A stretch of DNA of 64,000 nucleotides from contig NC_068564.1 in assembly GCF_022201045.2 (NCBI RefSeq), forward strand, positions 27,433,001 through 27,497,000. The letters run 5' to 3'. Positions 1-12,762 of this stretch are shown in pieces. Made by a program: the position numbers and the translations under genes. The stretch comes from Citrus sinensis (taxonomy: Eukaryota > Streptophyta > Magnoliopsida > Sapindales > Rutaceae). How positions within the stretch are numbered: the first letter of the stretch is position 1; each line of letters opens with the position of its first letter. Under the pieces are notes generated by a model. That model was not told where the DNA came from, did no database searches, and saw nothing but the letters and a program-made list of their open reading frames with translations.

Positions 1-3000
1 ACTTTATTTGGTAAGTTGATTGTGTAGCGCTCATGACCAGCTAACCCCAGTGTGTCTGCATCCTCCCCAGGCTTGAAGCAAAGAGGAATGATGCCCATAC
101 CAACAAGATTACTACGATGAATTCTCTCAAAGCTCTTGGCAATCACCGCTTTCACACCCTGACAATGTTTGGAGATTTTTTAAGGAAATAAGCAACAAAG
201 AACAGGTTCCAAGAACGGAAAAATGCCAATGGCAAGGGTAAGCGAACTCACCAGAAGCATTGGACCCTTAGCAGCCCAATCACGAGAACTGCCACTTCCA
301 TACTCTGCTCCAGCTAGGACAATGGTCTCATGGCCAGCAGCCTTGTACCTCTGCAAGTACCATGAAATTCATTAGTAAATCGTCAACAGCTACTACTCCA
401 GCATTAGTTTCATGTTGCTCACCATTGCTGCATCAAAAACATAAAGCTTCTCTCCTGTTGGAATATGAACTGTTTTTGGGCCAACTTCTCCATTCAAGAG
501 CTTGTTAACAATGCGAATATTGGCAAAGGTACCCCTTGCCATCACTTCATCATTACCCCTACGACTACCATAAGAATTGAAGTCCTTGCGATCCACCCCA
601 CGCTCAAGCAGATATTTTGCAGCAGGGCTGTCCTTGTGGATACTTCCTGCCGGAGAGATATGATCGGTAGTAATACTGTCACCAAAATTGAGCAAGCAAT
701 AGGCATCCTTCACTCCATGGGGACCTGGTGGCTCCATAGTCATGTTCTTGAAATATGGAGGCTCGTGAATGTAGGTTGAGTTTGGATCCCAAGAGTAAAG
801 CGTGGAAGTGGGAACAGACAGCTGATTCCACATAGGGTTGCCCTTTGTGATAGCCTCATAAGTACTCTTGAACATGTCAGGTAAGACGCTAGATTGAACA
901 ACCTACAGCGAGACACTCCACGTTGAGGCTAAATAATAAAAGACAAAACTAATATACTTTCTCCAAGCACAATATAACTTACCTCTGCAATTTCTTCATT
1001 ACTGGGCCATATATCCTTAAAGTAAACACCCTTTCCATCTTTCCCAGTTCCAATTGGCTCCTTTTCAAAGTCTATGTCAACCTAAAAATTTTAAAAATAA
1101 AAAATTAACGGATTATGGACATTGGTTGATTCAAAAGCATGTCATGTAACTAGCATAAAGGCTTATGAAAGAAAGTTTCAACTCCTAGTTGTAAATTATA
1201 ATAATGTTCCATGTCTGCAAATTAGCTTCAGATCATAAGGATAGCAACAATTCTATAAGAATATTTGACTAGAAGTTATATACTTACTGTGCCAGCAAGG
1301 GCATAAGCAACAACTAATGGAGGAGATGCAAGATAGTTAGCTCTTGTCAAAGGATGTACACGACCTTCAAAGTTCCGATTACCGGAAAGCACAGCAGCTG
1401 CAACAATGTCTGCAGAGAAAACCAGTAAAATGTTGAGTGGGAATTAGCTTCAAAACAGAGAATGATGGATCACAAACTGCCACAAAAATTATGATGTAAA
1501 TGGTTTGAGAGTTAATGTGTAACCAGATTAAAACTTATGCTAAAGTTTGTAATGCAGTCTAAACTGATTCTAAAAGGTACCAAAGATAATTAACAGTTAC
1601 CATTTTCTGTAATTGCAGTAGCAACTGATTCATCAAGATCTCCAGAGTTTCCAATACAAGTAGTGCAGCCATAGCCAACAATGTGAAAACCTTGTTGGTT
1701 CAAGTACTTTTGCAGGCCACTACAGACATTGAAACAGGACCATGTAACTTAATTTTGTAAATATACAACCACATGGAAAAGCAAACTGATCATTGATGAC
1801 ATACCTCTGTTGCAGATACTTTGTAACAACACCAGAGCCTGGTGCAAGGCTTGTTTTGACCCATGGCTTAACCTGGCATATTATAATGTCAAGAACATAT
1901 TAGAAATCCATATGCATACACGATACAGTGGTCAAAGACAATCAAACGGGCTCTAAATCCATTTGCATGTCAGATATCAATTGTACGCAATACTCATCTC
2001 AGAAGTAACAAAGCTGAATGAAAAAGACCATTTGCAGAAGCAGCGAAACTAACCTCCAAACCTAGTTCACAAGCCTTTTTAGCCACAAGACCAGCCCCAA
2101 GCATGACACTAGGGTTTGATGTGTTTGTACAGCTGGTGATGGCTGCAATGACAACACTACCATGTTTAAGTTCAGCAGGCTGTCCATGGAATGAAAATTT
2201 TGCCACTTTATCCTGCTCTTGCTTGGGTACAGCAAAACCCTGCAATAGAAGAAAGAATAGTCATACAACTGGAAACAAATAAACTATTGCTCAGTTTAAC
2301 AAGCTGACATCAAAATCAAACTACAAATCGATACATCTACGCAGGAAAACTTGATTATATTAGTGACTGTTAAGATGTCTGATCTAAAAGTAGGCTTGTG
2401 AATAATGAATGAGTAGAAAGCCTATTCATAGCAAATGATTCTATTATTTTTTGTACTTATCGTTTTCTTAAAATGACACTTGTACATCTATGAATTTTTA
2501 GAATAAACAAGCATATAAACTAAGAAACAGAATGGTAATCAGTTCATTACAAAAGGCTGTTAGTAACTCACCTTGAATCCAACTTGATTTTCAAGACATG
2601 CATGCCAGTCAGCCTTCATGTCTTTCAGAGGAACTCGATCATGAGGCCTGTAATGAAACACAAATATTGAGCGATTGACTAAAGATACAGAAAAAGATAT
2701 TATTGATTATTCAGACAAGGTTTGCAAAACTAGTCACTATGATTCCTGAACTGTAAACATAAAACATACCTTTTTGGTCCTGAAATACAGGGTTCAACAT
2801 CTGCTAGATCCAACTGCAGATATGATGAGTATGATCTTTCTTGTTCAGGCTGTATCATGAAGTTACACCTTTGAATCAGATCCGAGATGTCTATTTTCAA
2901 CTAGCAGTTATATGAATGACAAGAATGGAAAAGCCTTTACCTCGTTGTAGTCAACAAACATTTTGTTTGCACGCAAATACTCTTCTATCATAGAGACCTA

Positions 3001-5902
3001 AAGCATAAGAATTACTAGTTATGCTATTTCACGTACAATAATAGTAGTATAGATAACCTTAGCACCTGCTCACAGAAAGATATAAAAAGAAATAAAAAGG
3101 AAATAACTCACCGTCTCGTCACTCCTTCCAGTTAACTTAAGATACTGCAATGTAACATGGTCCACAGGAAAGAAGCCCATGGTTGCTCCATACTCAGGAG
3201 ACATATTTGCAATAGTGGCTCTGTCAGCCAATGGTAGTTGACCCATGCCTTCCCCTGTACACATAAAAATGTGTCAAGAGTTGTACATAAAATTGAAATA
3301 GATTTCTAGTACTCGAGAAAATTCTATTTCTGCAGTTACTCAATTAATATACTTACCATAGAACTCTACAAACTTGCCAACAACACCATGCTTCCTCAAC
3401 ATTTGCGTGACAGTCAAAACCAAATCAGTAGCTGTAACCCCATCTCGCAACTTGCCAGTCAACTTGAACCCAACAACACCAGGCAAAACCATGCTCATGG
3501 GCTGTATATTTTGTAAGTACACCATTAGAGAAATATAGCACAATGTTAAGTGAAGTGGGAAAGCCTCTGTGAACTAAAGAAACAAATAAAGATGCATCCA
3601 CGTGGGTGTTCTTGAACTGAATACCATTTACTACAAATATTAGTACCACTAAATCAGTTTCCAAACTAAAAAGAAAAAAGTAGATCATGAACTTTCAATA
3701 ATCACAATACCTTCTATCCGAGGGAGGGAAAAAAAATCAGTATACCTGACCAAGCATTGCTGCCTCAGCCTCAATTCCTCCAACTCCCCAACCAGCTACT
3801 CCTAACCCATCAATCATGGTTGTGTGAGAATCAGTACCCACCACACTATCAGGGTAGAGGATGCCATCAGTATTAAAGACAACCCGTCCAAGGTATTCCA
3901 AGTTAACCTACAAATTCATTGGGAGATAAACTCAAATGTCAAATCAATCAATTATAACCAACAACATATAAATTAATACATATGAAAAAGTTTGGCAACA
4001 AAATATACACTCTAGTATGCAGTTCACAAGCTATATGAACTCAACCATACAAGACAAAGACCCTCACCTCAAATGAGTAGTGCACATGCAACAAGATATA
4101 CAGCTCTTGATAAGCACATTAGCCTTTAAAATTTCTTCATAAAAACATCTAATTCATATAAAACTTCTTTACCTGATGGACAATTCCTGAACCAGGAGGA
4201 ACAACAAGCATGTTATGAAAAGCAGATGACCCCCACTTAAGAAAAGCAAACCTCTCTTGGTTCCTCTGAAATTCAAATTCCATATTGGCCTGTACTGCAT
4301 TTTCAGATCGTGCCACATCAACCTGAACTGAATGATCTACGACAAGGTCAACAGGAACCTGATTACAGATGCATTAAGTTAGGAGACATGATATAACATT
4401 TGTAAAAGAGAGATATAGCACATGCCAGGTATGGTCTAATGCAAAGAATAGTTGACCAAAGTAACCCTAAATTTCATGCTTAATTTTATCACAGACCAAT
4501 GGATTTATCTTCTTGGGATCACTGTTGAGATTCTTCATGGCATCTCTCATGCAAGCCAAGTCAACTACAGCCGGCACTCCAGTAAAATCCTGGTTCACGG
4601 AGGACAAAAAAAGCTTGTTTACTGGAATTGATTTTCCAGGATTAAATTGAAAACAATCATTACACTCATTCTATGAACCTGTAAGAGAACACGAGCAGGC
4701 TTGAAGGGAATTTCAACTTGCTTGGGTGAAGTATTTTCCCAATCAATAATCTTCTCTACATCATCCTTCGTAACTTGGAAATTGTCACAATTACGAATTG
4801 CAGATTCCAAAAGGATCCTTATAGAGTAAGGCAGTCTGTCTGCAGAATACAATAACAGCAAACAACACAAATCAAAACAATGTGAATGGGTGTACAGTAG
4901 TTTAAACGCAATTGACAAATGCTTTATCTGATAAAATAATGAAAATCATTAAACATGCAGCACTAATGCGAATATAATATCTAAATGTCGTACCAATTCT
5001 CGGATCATTCAAAGCTGGTAAGCTGAAGAATTTTCCAAACTCTCCACCACCAGGCTTGGGAAGACTGGTGAGAATTCCCTTGAAAGCATTTTCAGGAGCT
5101 GAAATCAATTAAAAGAATAAACAAGTTACTCAACATCAAACTGATAATGAAATTCATGTCTCATGGATTATTTACATTTTAATAGAGCACACCATCCGAG
5201 GTTCCATTTCCATCTTCATTCAAATTCAACCACAATATTGAAAAATTCATGGATGCATTTGCCTTTTCCACCATTTTTCATCAACCAAATAAAATGCTCA
5301 AATCACTAGCCAAAATTTAAAAAAAGAAAAAAAGCCCAACTTGCACATGTTCACCCACAAACTCCCCAAATCGGAAAAGAATTCAAGTCCATTTCCCGCC
5401 ATTTCTTGTCAGCTAAATCAGAAACACTCCAACCATCGTTAAAACCCAATTTCTTAAAAGAAAAAAAAAAGCAGAAAGGCGAACTAACACATCAGTCATT
5501 ACTAAAGCAAAAAAATTCTTACACAAAATCGATCACATGTTCACAGAAACTAATGGAAAAAAATTCTTGCAATCACACACACGCACCCATAGAGGCGATC
5601 TTTCGCTGGAACCGCTCTAGAACCGGAGCGGCAATCCTAGATTGAGCGCGGAGACTGACTGGTGAACGCCAGTTGACGCCGTGGCTCCACCGCGGCGCCG
5701 AGCACCGTACAGTTCGGAGCGCCGACGAGAAACTCAGAGAACGGTACTTCTGGTTAACAAAGGAAACGCACGACTGAGAGGAACTGTAAGCAGATGGCGT
5801 CGTTTTAGATAAAGCAGGCAAAAATGAAAACGACGAAGAGAATTTCGAAAGAGTTGAGGAGGCGAAGCGTGCGCGAGACGCTGAAGAACTCGGAATATAC
5901 AT
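1..5902 (-). CDS. ACO: Aconitate hydratase, mitochondrial type (3' end missing)
   Basis: Interconverts citrate and isocitrate in the TCA cycle, using a [4Fe-4S] cluster. Exons on the minus strand, 5' to 3': 5587-5902, 4994-5098, 4679-4839, 4497-4589, 4173-4358, 3746-3907, 3357-3501, 3112-3254, 2941-2997, 2770-2849, 2572-2647, 2054-2239, 1805-1872, 1601-1719, 1288-1409, 983-1081, 423-902, 252-350, and one from 158 to about 3. All junctions are GT-AG and stay in frame; bases 1-2 read GT on the minus strand, so the last visible exon may end at 3. About 951 codons are present. The first about 100 residues are Ser/Arg/Ala-rich and look like a mitochondrial presequence. Cluster-ligand motifs SCTNT and GYGCTTC, and active-site stretches [16 protein letters not shown] and [13 protein letters not shown], are intact. 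The final exon (about 45 codons) lies outside the window. Plant aconitases are often dual-located, so the compartment is inferred. Confidence 0.96.
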
Positions 5903-7955
5903 TACGACGTCGTTTCTGGAAATTTAGATTAAATCAAATTAACCTAAATTAAAATGAATTTGAAACCCTAACAGAATGAGAGCCGAAGCTGCTAGAAAGA
6001 TGGGAAGAGAGGGTGGCAGCTTCTGTAAGTGAGTGATGCCTTAAGAGAGTTTCGGTTGCAGTCGAGATTGGTTTATATTTATGGTGCAGCGAGGCTGGGG
6101 ATTTGCGTGACCCGTTGGATGGATTTTCAAAATGAAAAATGGACGGCAAGGATGACGCATGATTTGGTTTTGACCTTTGACTTTTCTGTTTTTTAATGCA
6201 TGATCAATTTTGAGTTTTTATGCAGAGATGGTTGATGCGTTTGTGTGCGTGTGTGATCATAATAATAATACATACATCTCCCTTAGGCGCGTGGTGGTCA
6301 CAAGAATCATGAACTATATTAAAGGATTCCTTTTATTATTATGATCTTTTTTTATGGGATATAAAAAGAAATTGGACATGAAATATTTTTTTTTCATTAC
6401 ACTCTAACAATTCTATTATTGTCTTCTTATTTATATGAGTGTTTTAGAAACTTAAATTTCTTTTACAATCCTATGAGGTTTTATCAGTTATACTAATTAA
6501 AACTCATAAAATTCATCTAAAAGGGGTTGTATTTGTTATTTAATTTGGATTGAGGATGCCAATACAATGAAAAAGGGTATCAAGAACACTATTCTTTTTC
6601 TATTCTTTAAAATTTTTATTTTCATCTCCATTCTTAGGCTTAGAACAAGAAAGCCCATCAATGCCCATAGAACTAGAAACGACAAAAATTACTATCAAAT
6701 TATGTAAAGGTAAATTGCAATAATATAAGAGTGGCTTTATAGAAGAATAATAATAGATATTTTAAATTTTTTATCTCAAATTTCATTTTAAATGATGTGT
6801 TATTTATTGAGTGATTAATAATTCTTTACAAAATTTAAGTGAATTAATTATATATTTCATCAACTAATTGATGAATGATATATCAAATAAGATAATTTTT
6901 TATAATATAAAATTTGAGATGTATAACTCTACTCTTTATTAAAATTAATCTCTTAGACTCTTAAGTTCGAGCGGATGTGTGGATTGATATTTAAAAAAAG
7001 TTGGCGTTAAGTTACGTTTAACGTAACTTGCGTCTTTCACAACAACAGTACTCGGTCCCACCAGTGATACTGTTGTTGTGAGAGGGCGTAACTCCATTTA
7101 AAAAAAAAAAAAGAAAAAAGTTCATTGAGGGATAAAGGAATATTTATATTCTTTCAAAATCTAATTAAAGGACAAGGTGAGATCAAAATGAGAGTGAAGC
7201 TGTGAAGGTGACAAGGTACTACACGCGGCACGCGGCATCTAGAAATGTGATTCATGTAATACTCGGAATTGGCCGAATTATGCCAAGTGGCTGCATTGTT
7301 CTTCTTGACAGGTGGCTGCTTTTATCTGGATTCTTTCTAGCATGCTCCAGTTCCTATGTGGGCGGGACCAGTCATACTCTCAAACATCGAGCGTGCTGCA
7401 CACCGTGCAGTGCTTCATTTCGATCACACTCACAGGAAACTTGACATGAAGAGTGTAGCTCAACCTTTTTATCCCGTCTCTTCACTTCAGCCATTGTGTG
7501 GAACCTTCAAATAATATTGCAGTTAAAAGAAAGGGAAAAGGAAAGGCAAAGGCCAAGGGCCCTTTGGAGAGAGACTTTAGACAACAATTTATTAGTTATT
7601 AATCATGACGAAAGCCAAAAGCCAAAAGCCAAAATCTCAACATCCTCCTTTTCGCAACCCCAGTAACATCATAACATGCAAAATCTTAAGGTTGTTATCT
7701 CCATCAAATTATACATTCAAGAGAAATGTCAGCCCCCTAAAAAATTTTCTGAAGACAGTTTCGGAACAGAAACAACATTTGCGCGATAAAGAATGTGACT
7801 CTCAAGAGGGTTGCACCATAAACTATTAAACTTCATTGGACAATGATGCATTTCATCAGAAAAGCTGAATCCGGTTAAGGTGTTAATTGAGCCCGAAGCT
7901 TCATGGTGAGGGCGACAGGATGGTATCAGTGGAGTCTGTTGCGGTGTCACAGTTA
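5903..7955. other. Intergenic: aconitase promoter side and 3' side of the NDUFAF2-like gene
   Basis: No gene seen. The open frame upstream of aconitase (about 5949-6149, minus) begins with TTG and has no ATG, so it is not a usable upstream ORF. 6300-6950 is plain AT-rich DNA. Two perfect inverted repeats sit at 7009-7029 and 7037-7081 and are listed separately. The last stretch, 7700-7955, is likely the 3' UTR of the gene at 7956-10832. Confidence 0.6.
7009..7081. repeat. Two adjacent perfect inverted repeats
   Basis: 7009-7029 is a 21-base palindrome (ten bases, one central T, ten bases; arm AAGTTACGTT). 7037-7050 (TCACAACAACAGTA) is the exact reverse complement of 7068-7081, with a 17-base loop. 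This could be a tiny foldback or MITE remnant, or a hairpin in an unseen transcript. No target-site duplication was found. Confidence 0.7.
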
Positions 7956-10832
7956 TCATGTTGGTGGTTGCCACGTCCCTGGCCTGAAGGATTTGCCAGA
8001 TCCTGTTGGCTCCGAATACCTGAAAGTAAGGTCTAAATTTAAGATATTGCTTTGCCAAGCTAGTGTAGTGAATTCATGGTAAATTGTGGAAATGACTTAA
8101 AAACATTTGGTATATTTTTTGGTTCTGTGAGAAAATAAAAGATAAAATCAAGAGGTCATCAAACTCACTCTGGCACTGGTTTTGCTTCCTCTGTCTCTGT
8201 TTCCTTGGTCCTGCAGATATATTACATGATGTTAGAGCTAATATGAGGTGTCGAGAGGGCAAAGGGCATCCCCTACTAGACAGCAGAAAGAAAATATCGA
8301 CAGAGAACAAAATGCCAGATTTCTTACAACACCTTAAACAAACCACTCTCGCAAATGCTACAAACCTCAGTTATGGTAAATCTATCTAAGTAAATTTGCA
8401 CAATATAAATAAATATTTTAACTGACCCACCTTTCACCATCTTTTGCACCAGTAGGTTCTTGACGTTTGTCACCTATAAGAAACAACCAAGAGAAGATAA
8501 AAACAGTTTCAGTACCAAAGGCCAAACCAAGAACAAGAAAGAAGAATTAACATGTGCCCAGTTTAGTTTCCTGCCTTGCATATTAGATGGAGATTTGAGC
8601 CAAAAACCAATAAATTACATAGACCAGTAAGGTCATCTAAAGTCTAGCATTCATTGCACTTCAAAATATTCAGGATTTACTTTGAGCTTTTGTACTGATC
8701 AAAATTATCGTTGTGGGAAAAGGGGCATAGTTCATGGTACATCGTATGTATTATTAAGTTTAATTTCTTAAATTGCCACTTACCTCTGTCACACCTCCAC
8801 TATGCTTGAACCAATATCAGAAAGTTTTGCTACATGAACCCTTTATCTAAATATTAAAGGTGGAAAATATATACTAGAATTCGGCTCTGATGTTTTCTTG
8901 GAGCGCCAAGAATAATAACAGGCCACTTGACAACTGATTGATTGTTCAGGAACTCCTTTCAATCAAATGATGAATTTCAGTAGCCTTAACACAGAATCCT
9001 GGACAGCAACAAAAATGAAAGAATAAAGTACCTTCTGAACCAGATGGAAATTGCCGAAGGAAACTCTTCAAGTCTGGACCTCCAACTATGCCTGTAACAG
9101 AGTAACTATTATCATGAATATGGCAGAGCGGAGAAGTTTAGTTAACAAGAATAAATTTCAGTAAAGCAACTTACCGGAGCTTGTGCGTTTAGGAATAGTG
9201 CCTTCTTTGGCTCTCTTTTCCTTTTCTTCTTTCTTAAGAACTATGCAAAACAGAAAGAATGTTTGTTATGTATTCTTAAAATATGCCAAGCCACACAAAC
9301 CCCACAGATAAGCAAGGCCAATTCACAATGAAGGAAAAGAAACAAATGGGATATTCATAAACCATGTGCTCCTTTTATGAAAAAATACTATCTTGAATGA
9401 TTGAAAGGTATTCCAAAACTTTCATTAATATGTATAGTTAAAACCATCTGGAAAGACATATCAGTTAATAATGTAGGAAAAGGATAACAAAAACAATTAC
9501 AGGGGAAAAAAGGGCTTGCATCAGACATATTTCTAGAATATAAGTTCATATTCTTCCTGTGCAAGTCAACAGTTCCGGATCAGTTCGTTCAGAGAAAGCT
9601 CTATGAATTTGGAAGGCATCATGAATCATAAGATTTTTAGCATCATTAGCCAGCCAATAGCAGAAGCATTAAAACAAAAATGTCAAAGTGATTATACAAA
9701 TAACACATACGAGCTACATTGAGTTTAACACGTTCACGCCTTGCTTCCAGCTCAGCAATTTCCTGAAGAGATTTAAACAATAATTTCAAGGAACATTAGA
9801 AGTTATTCTACTAGAATAGCTTAATAAAATACCAGTAATCGCAACCAAGATCTCTCTTTAAACAAAATATGGCCATTGAGAAAACATGTGTTAGATAACC
9901 AGACTAACACAACTTATTATGCAATCATTATTTTTCTTCTAAATGGATCATATAAAGGAAAGATGACAGGTAAACATAAGAAAATTCAGTGCTAGTTCAC
10001 CTCTGGAGTTGGAGCAATTTTTCTCTGACCATTCAGCCAACATATCCATTCAACTACAATAATCAACATTTCAAACCAATGTGTGTAAGAAACAAAATAT
10101 ACACAGAGCAAAAGATCAAAATGAAGTCTGCTTGATGAAACAACCAACTAAAATTAAAACAAAAAGATACCATTTTAATTTATGTCACTCAATGAATTGG
10201 AAACACTTACCTGGAACTGAGGTTGGATCTTGCTCTCCTTTGAATACTACCCATCTTTTCTCCTTCACTAGCACATTAAGAAATCTATTAACAAAATCAC
10301 TGATATAAGATATAAAGTAATCAAGACAATGATAATCATATAACGAAAGTACACCATTTCGCATGTAATGTTTCCCCATAAATGAATATATCCCATCACA
10401 ATTACACTTTCAAATCGTTTACTTGGCATTCAATGGTTAAAGAAAAGGCAGAAATTTTGCTCATGTAAGCAAATAGCTGCATGTAAATTCTCTTTGGTCC
10501 CATATGACTTTAAAATTCAGAACTCTATAACAGTTGTTTCTTATGCTTCATACAATTTATCAGTAATACAAGAACAACTACAACCCAGTTGCCAAATACA
10601 ATCAAGTATCACAATTCAATTTCAGAAATAATACAAAAACACGATACACGAAAAAAAAAAACCCCAAATCATTAATCAACAAGAAAATGTTAAAAAAAAA
10701 AAGGCGGGGGTCTCGCTTACTTCTGCCATCAAGCTCTTCAGTTCTGGTGAAGTATCGGTTTCCCGCTTTGTCCACACCAACTTGAGTACGGCTGCTGAAG
10801 AACCCAGCAATTCTAGCTAACAGCCTTGACAT
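7956..10832 (-). CDS. NDUFAF2-like mitochondrial complex I assembly factor
   Basis: Probable plant homologue of NDUFAF2/B17.2L (mimitin), which helps assemble respiratory complex I in mitochondria; the family is related to the NDUFA12 subunit. Nine exons, 5' to 3': 10721-10832, 10211-10267, 10001-10053, 9711-9762, 9175-9240, 9032-9091, 8431-8473, 8169-8210, 7956-8019. They sum to 549 bases, giving 182 residues and a TGA stop, and every junction is GT-AG and in frame. The N-terminal half holds the family core: a GVDKAGNRYF stretch near residue 19, KRWVVFKGEQDPTSVP near 40, and EWICWLNGQRK near 57. The rest is charged, low-complexity and probably disordered (KKEEKEKRAKEG, TKETETEEAKP), ending in FRPGTWQPPT. 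The ATG at 10830-10832 is the first in frame; the open frame upstream of it lacks ATG. It is divergent from ATPC, 1.9 kb away. Confidence 0.85.
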
Positions 10833-12762
10833 TTCTTTTTTTTTAACCCACAAATTACAATATTAATGTATTAAAAATTAAAAAAAAAACTTATGGAAAT
10901 GAATCAAAATTTGGTTTGTTCTTTCACTCGTTTCAGTTGTTTGCGGGTTGTGAGCGCATCGGTTTGCTTGGATTCATCTGCGGACCGGAACGGAATTCAA
11001 TTCCGGTTCAGTTCGGCCTATTCCGCATGTAACTAGAATGGTCTAATTAGACGTCAATAGAATGGGCAAGTATATTATCAATTTATCTAATTTTTTTCTT
11101 TAATCAATTTATTCAACATATTTATTAAATAATTCGAAACAATTAAATAGCATGACGCGGTTCATTATTTATTTATAACTTATTAACATAATTAATAAAA
11201 TCAATTGAAATGTATCAATTAAATTGCATAAGGATCGTAGATTCATCATTTATAAATGTCGGTCTTTGAAAAGTGAGTGTTTTTCTTTAAAAAAATTTAC
11301 AATATATAGGTAAGAGTCCTATATTATTTATTTATAACTTATTAATATGATTAATAAAATCAATTGAAATGTATCAATTAAACTGTATAAGGATGGTGGA
11401 TTCATCATTTATAAATGTTGGACTTTGAAAAATTAGTGTTTTTCTTTAAAAAATTTACAATATAAGGTAAGATCCTACATTAAAAATATTAGCCAGCACC
11501 CTTGCCTATTAACATGTACAAATATGAATGCTTTGACTTATAAATTGATTAATCAATAAAAAGGACTTATTAATAGTCATTAACAAGGAACTTGGTTTAA
11601 GGACTTTAATTCTATATTAAATATATTTTAGATGAGTAGTTACAAAGGCAGACTTTTTTTTATTTATGACTATAATTATTAGTAGCTCTTTCATATAATC
11701 TAGATTTTTTCTTAATGTGCTAATATTAATAATTTTGAAGATTTGTCCTACTCCTTAAATTAATTTGCTAATTTCATCTAAAATTAGCTTCTAAATTTTG
11801 TCCTAACTTAATTAATAAATCTATGATAAAGTTTTGTCGACTATTACTAGTATGAGGAATATGCACTCTTACTTTAGTCAATTTTAGCCAGTTATAGTCC
11901 TTTTATCTATTATTTGTTAGTCGATTTAATAGTAATTTACCAAATGTATGACCACGTTACATAAATGTAATCAAAAGAGTCATTGTTTATATGTCAATTG
12001 TCCACAATTTACTTTATTCATCATTCGTTTCTGTGTGTACATATAAATGACCATCTTGATATTACAAGCACATTCTATCCAATAAGATGTATAAATTACT
12101 AAGAATTTAATGTATTTGAAAAGGATGTTTTATTCTTCTAAATAGTGTGGTTAAGAAGGGTGTGAATATTATTTATTTAAGTAGAGAATTTCATAAAAAG
12201 AATTCTTATAACGAAACTGTTATTAAAAATTATATAATATCAATAATTAAATTTTATGACCGTTTACTGGATTATTTTTTTAATTTCAATTAATTATAAT
12301 CAAGACATGTTGTCATGTACATGATATTAGCTATTAGTTATGCGTGAAATGAAATCCTTTCTCTACTTTCGTTGGAGAGTGAAATACAATACTACACCAC
12401 CGCTAGAATACGGGTTGGCGATCATCCAAACATATGCTTTGATTTTATCGGAATTACCAAAAACACTTTCATCTTCAACATCTCATGTCTGAACTGTCAA
12501 CTTCCTTCTAGCTGAATTCCTTTCACTTTCCCATCAAGTTTCTCGGTAACCAAACACAACTCCTCAGCAGTTACAATCTTCCTACCACAGTCTTATTAAG
12601 GTAAGAGTTTATATTAATGCATAATCTTTAAAGCTCCAATAACTCTCGTAAACCTGCGTTTTCTCTCTTCAACAAAAAGGTTTTTGCAGCGATTAAAAAA
12701 TAAAACACTAATCTCTGCAGAATCCAACACAGTAATAGAAAGCAAAAGGGAGCAACTGAATC
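10833..12762. other. Intergenic between divergent genes
   Basis: AT-rich spacer between the divergent NDUFAF2-like and ATP synthase gamma genes; both promoters must lie here. Apart from the tandem repeat at 11164-11481 I see no structure and no credible ORF. 12600-12762 is the likely 5' UTR of the gamma subunit gene. Confidence 0.6.
11164..11481. repeat. Tandem duplication, two units of about 159 bp
   Basis: The stretch beginning ATTATTTATTTATAACT at 11164 recurs at 11323 and stays aligned to about 11481 with only scattered substitutions and small indels. It is non-coding, with no terminal repeats. It reads as a local duplication. Confidence 0.85.

Noticed and set aside
5949..6149. 66-codon open frame just upstream of aconitase (minus)
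   Set aside because: Starts with TTG, has no internal ATG, and lies in the promoter/leader region; no family resemblance.
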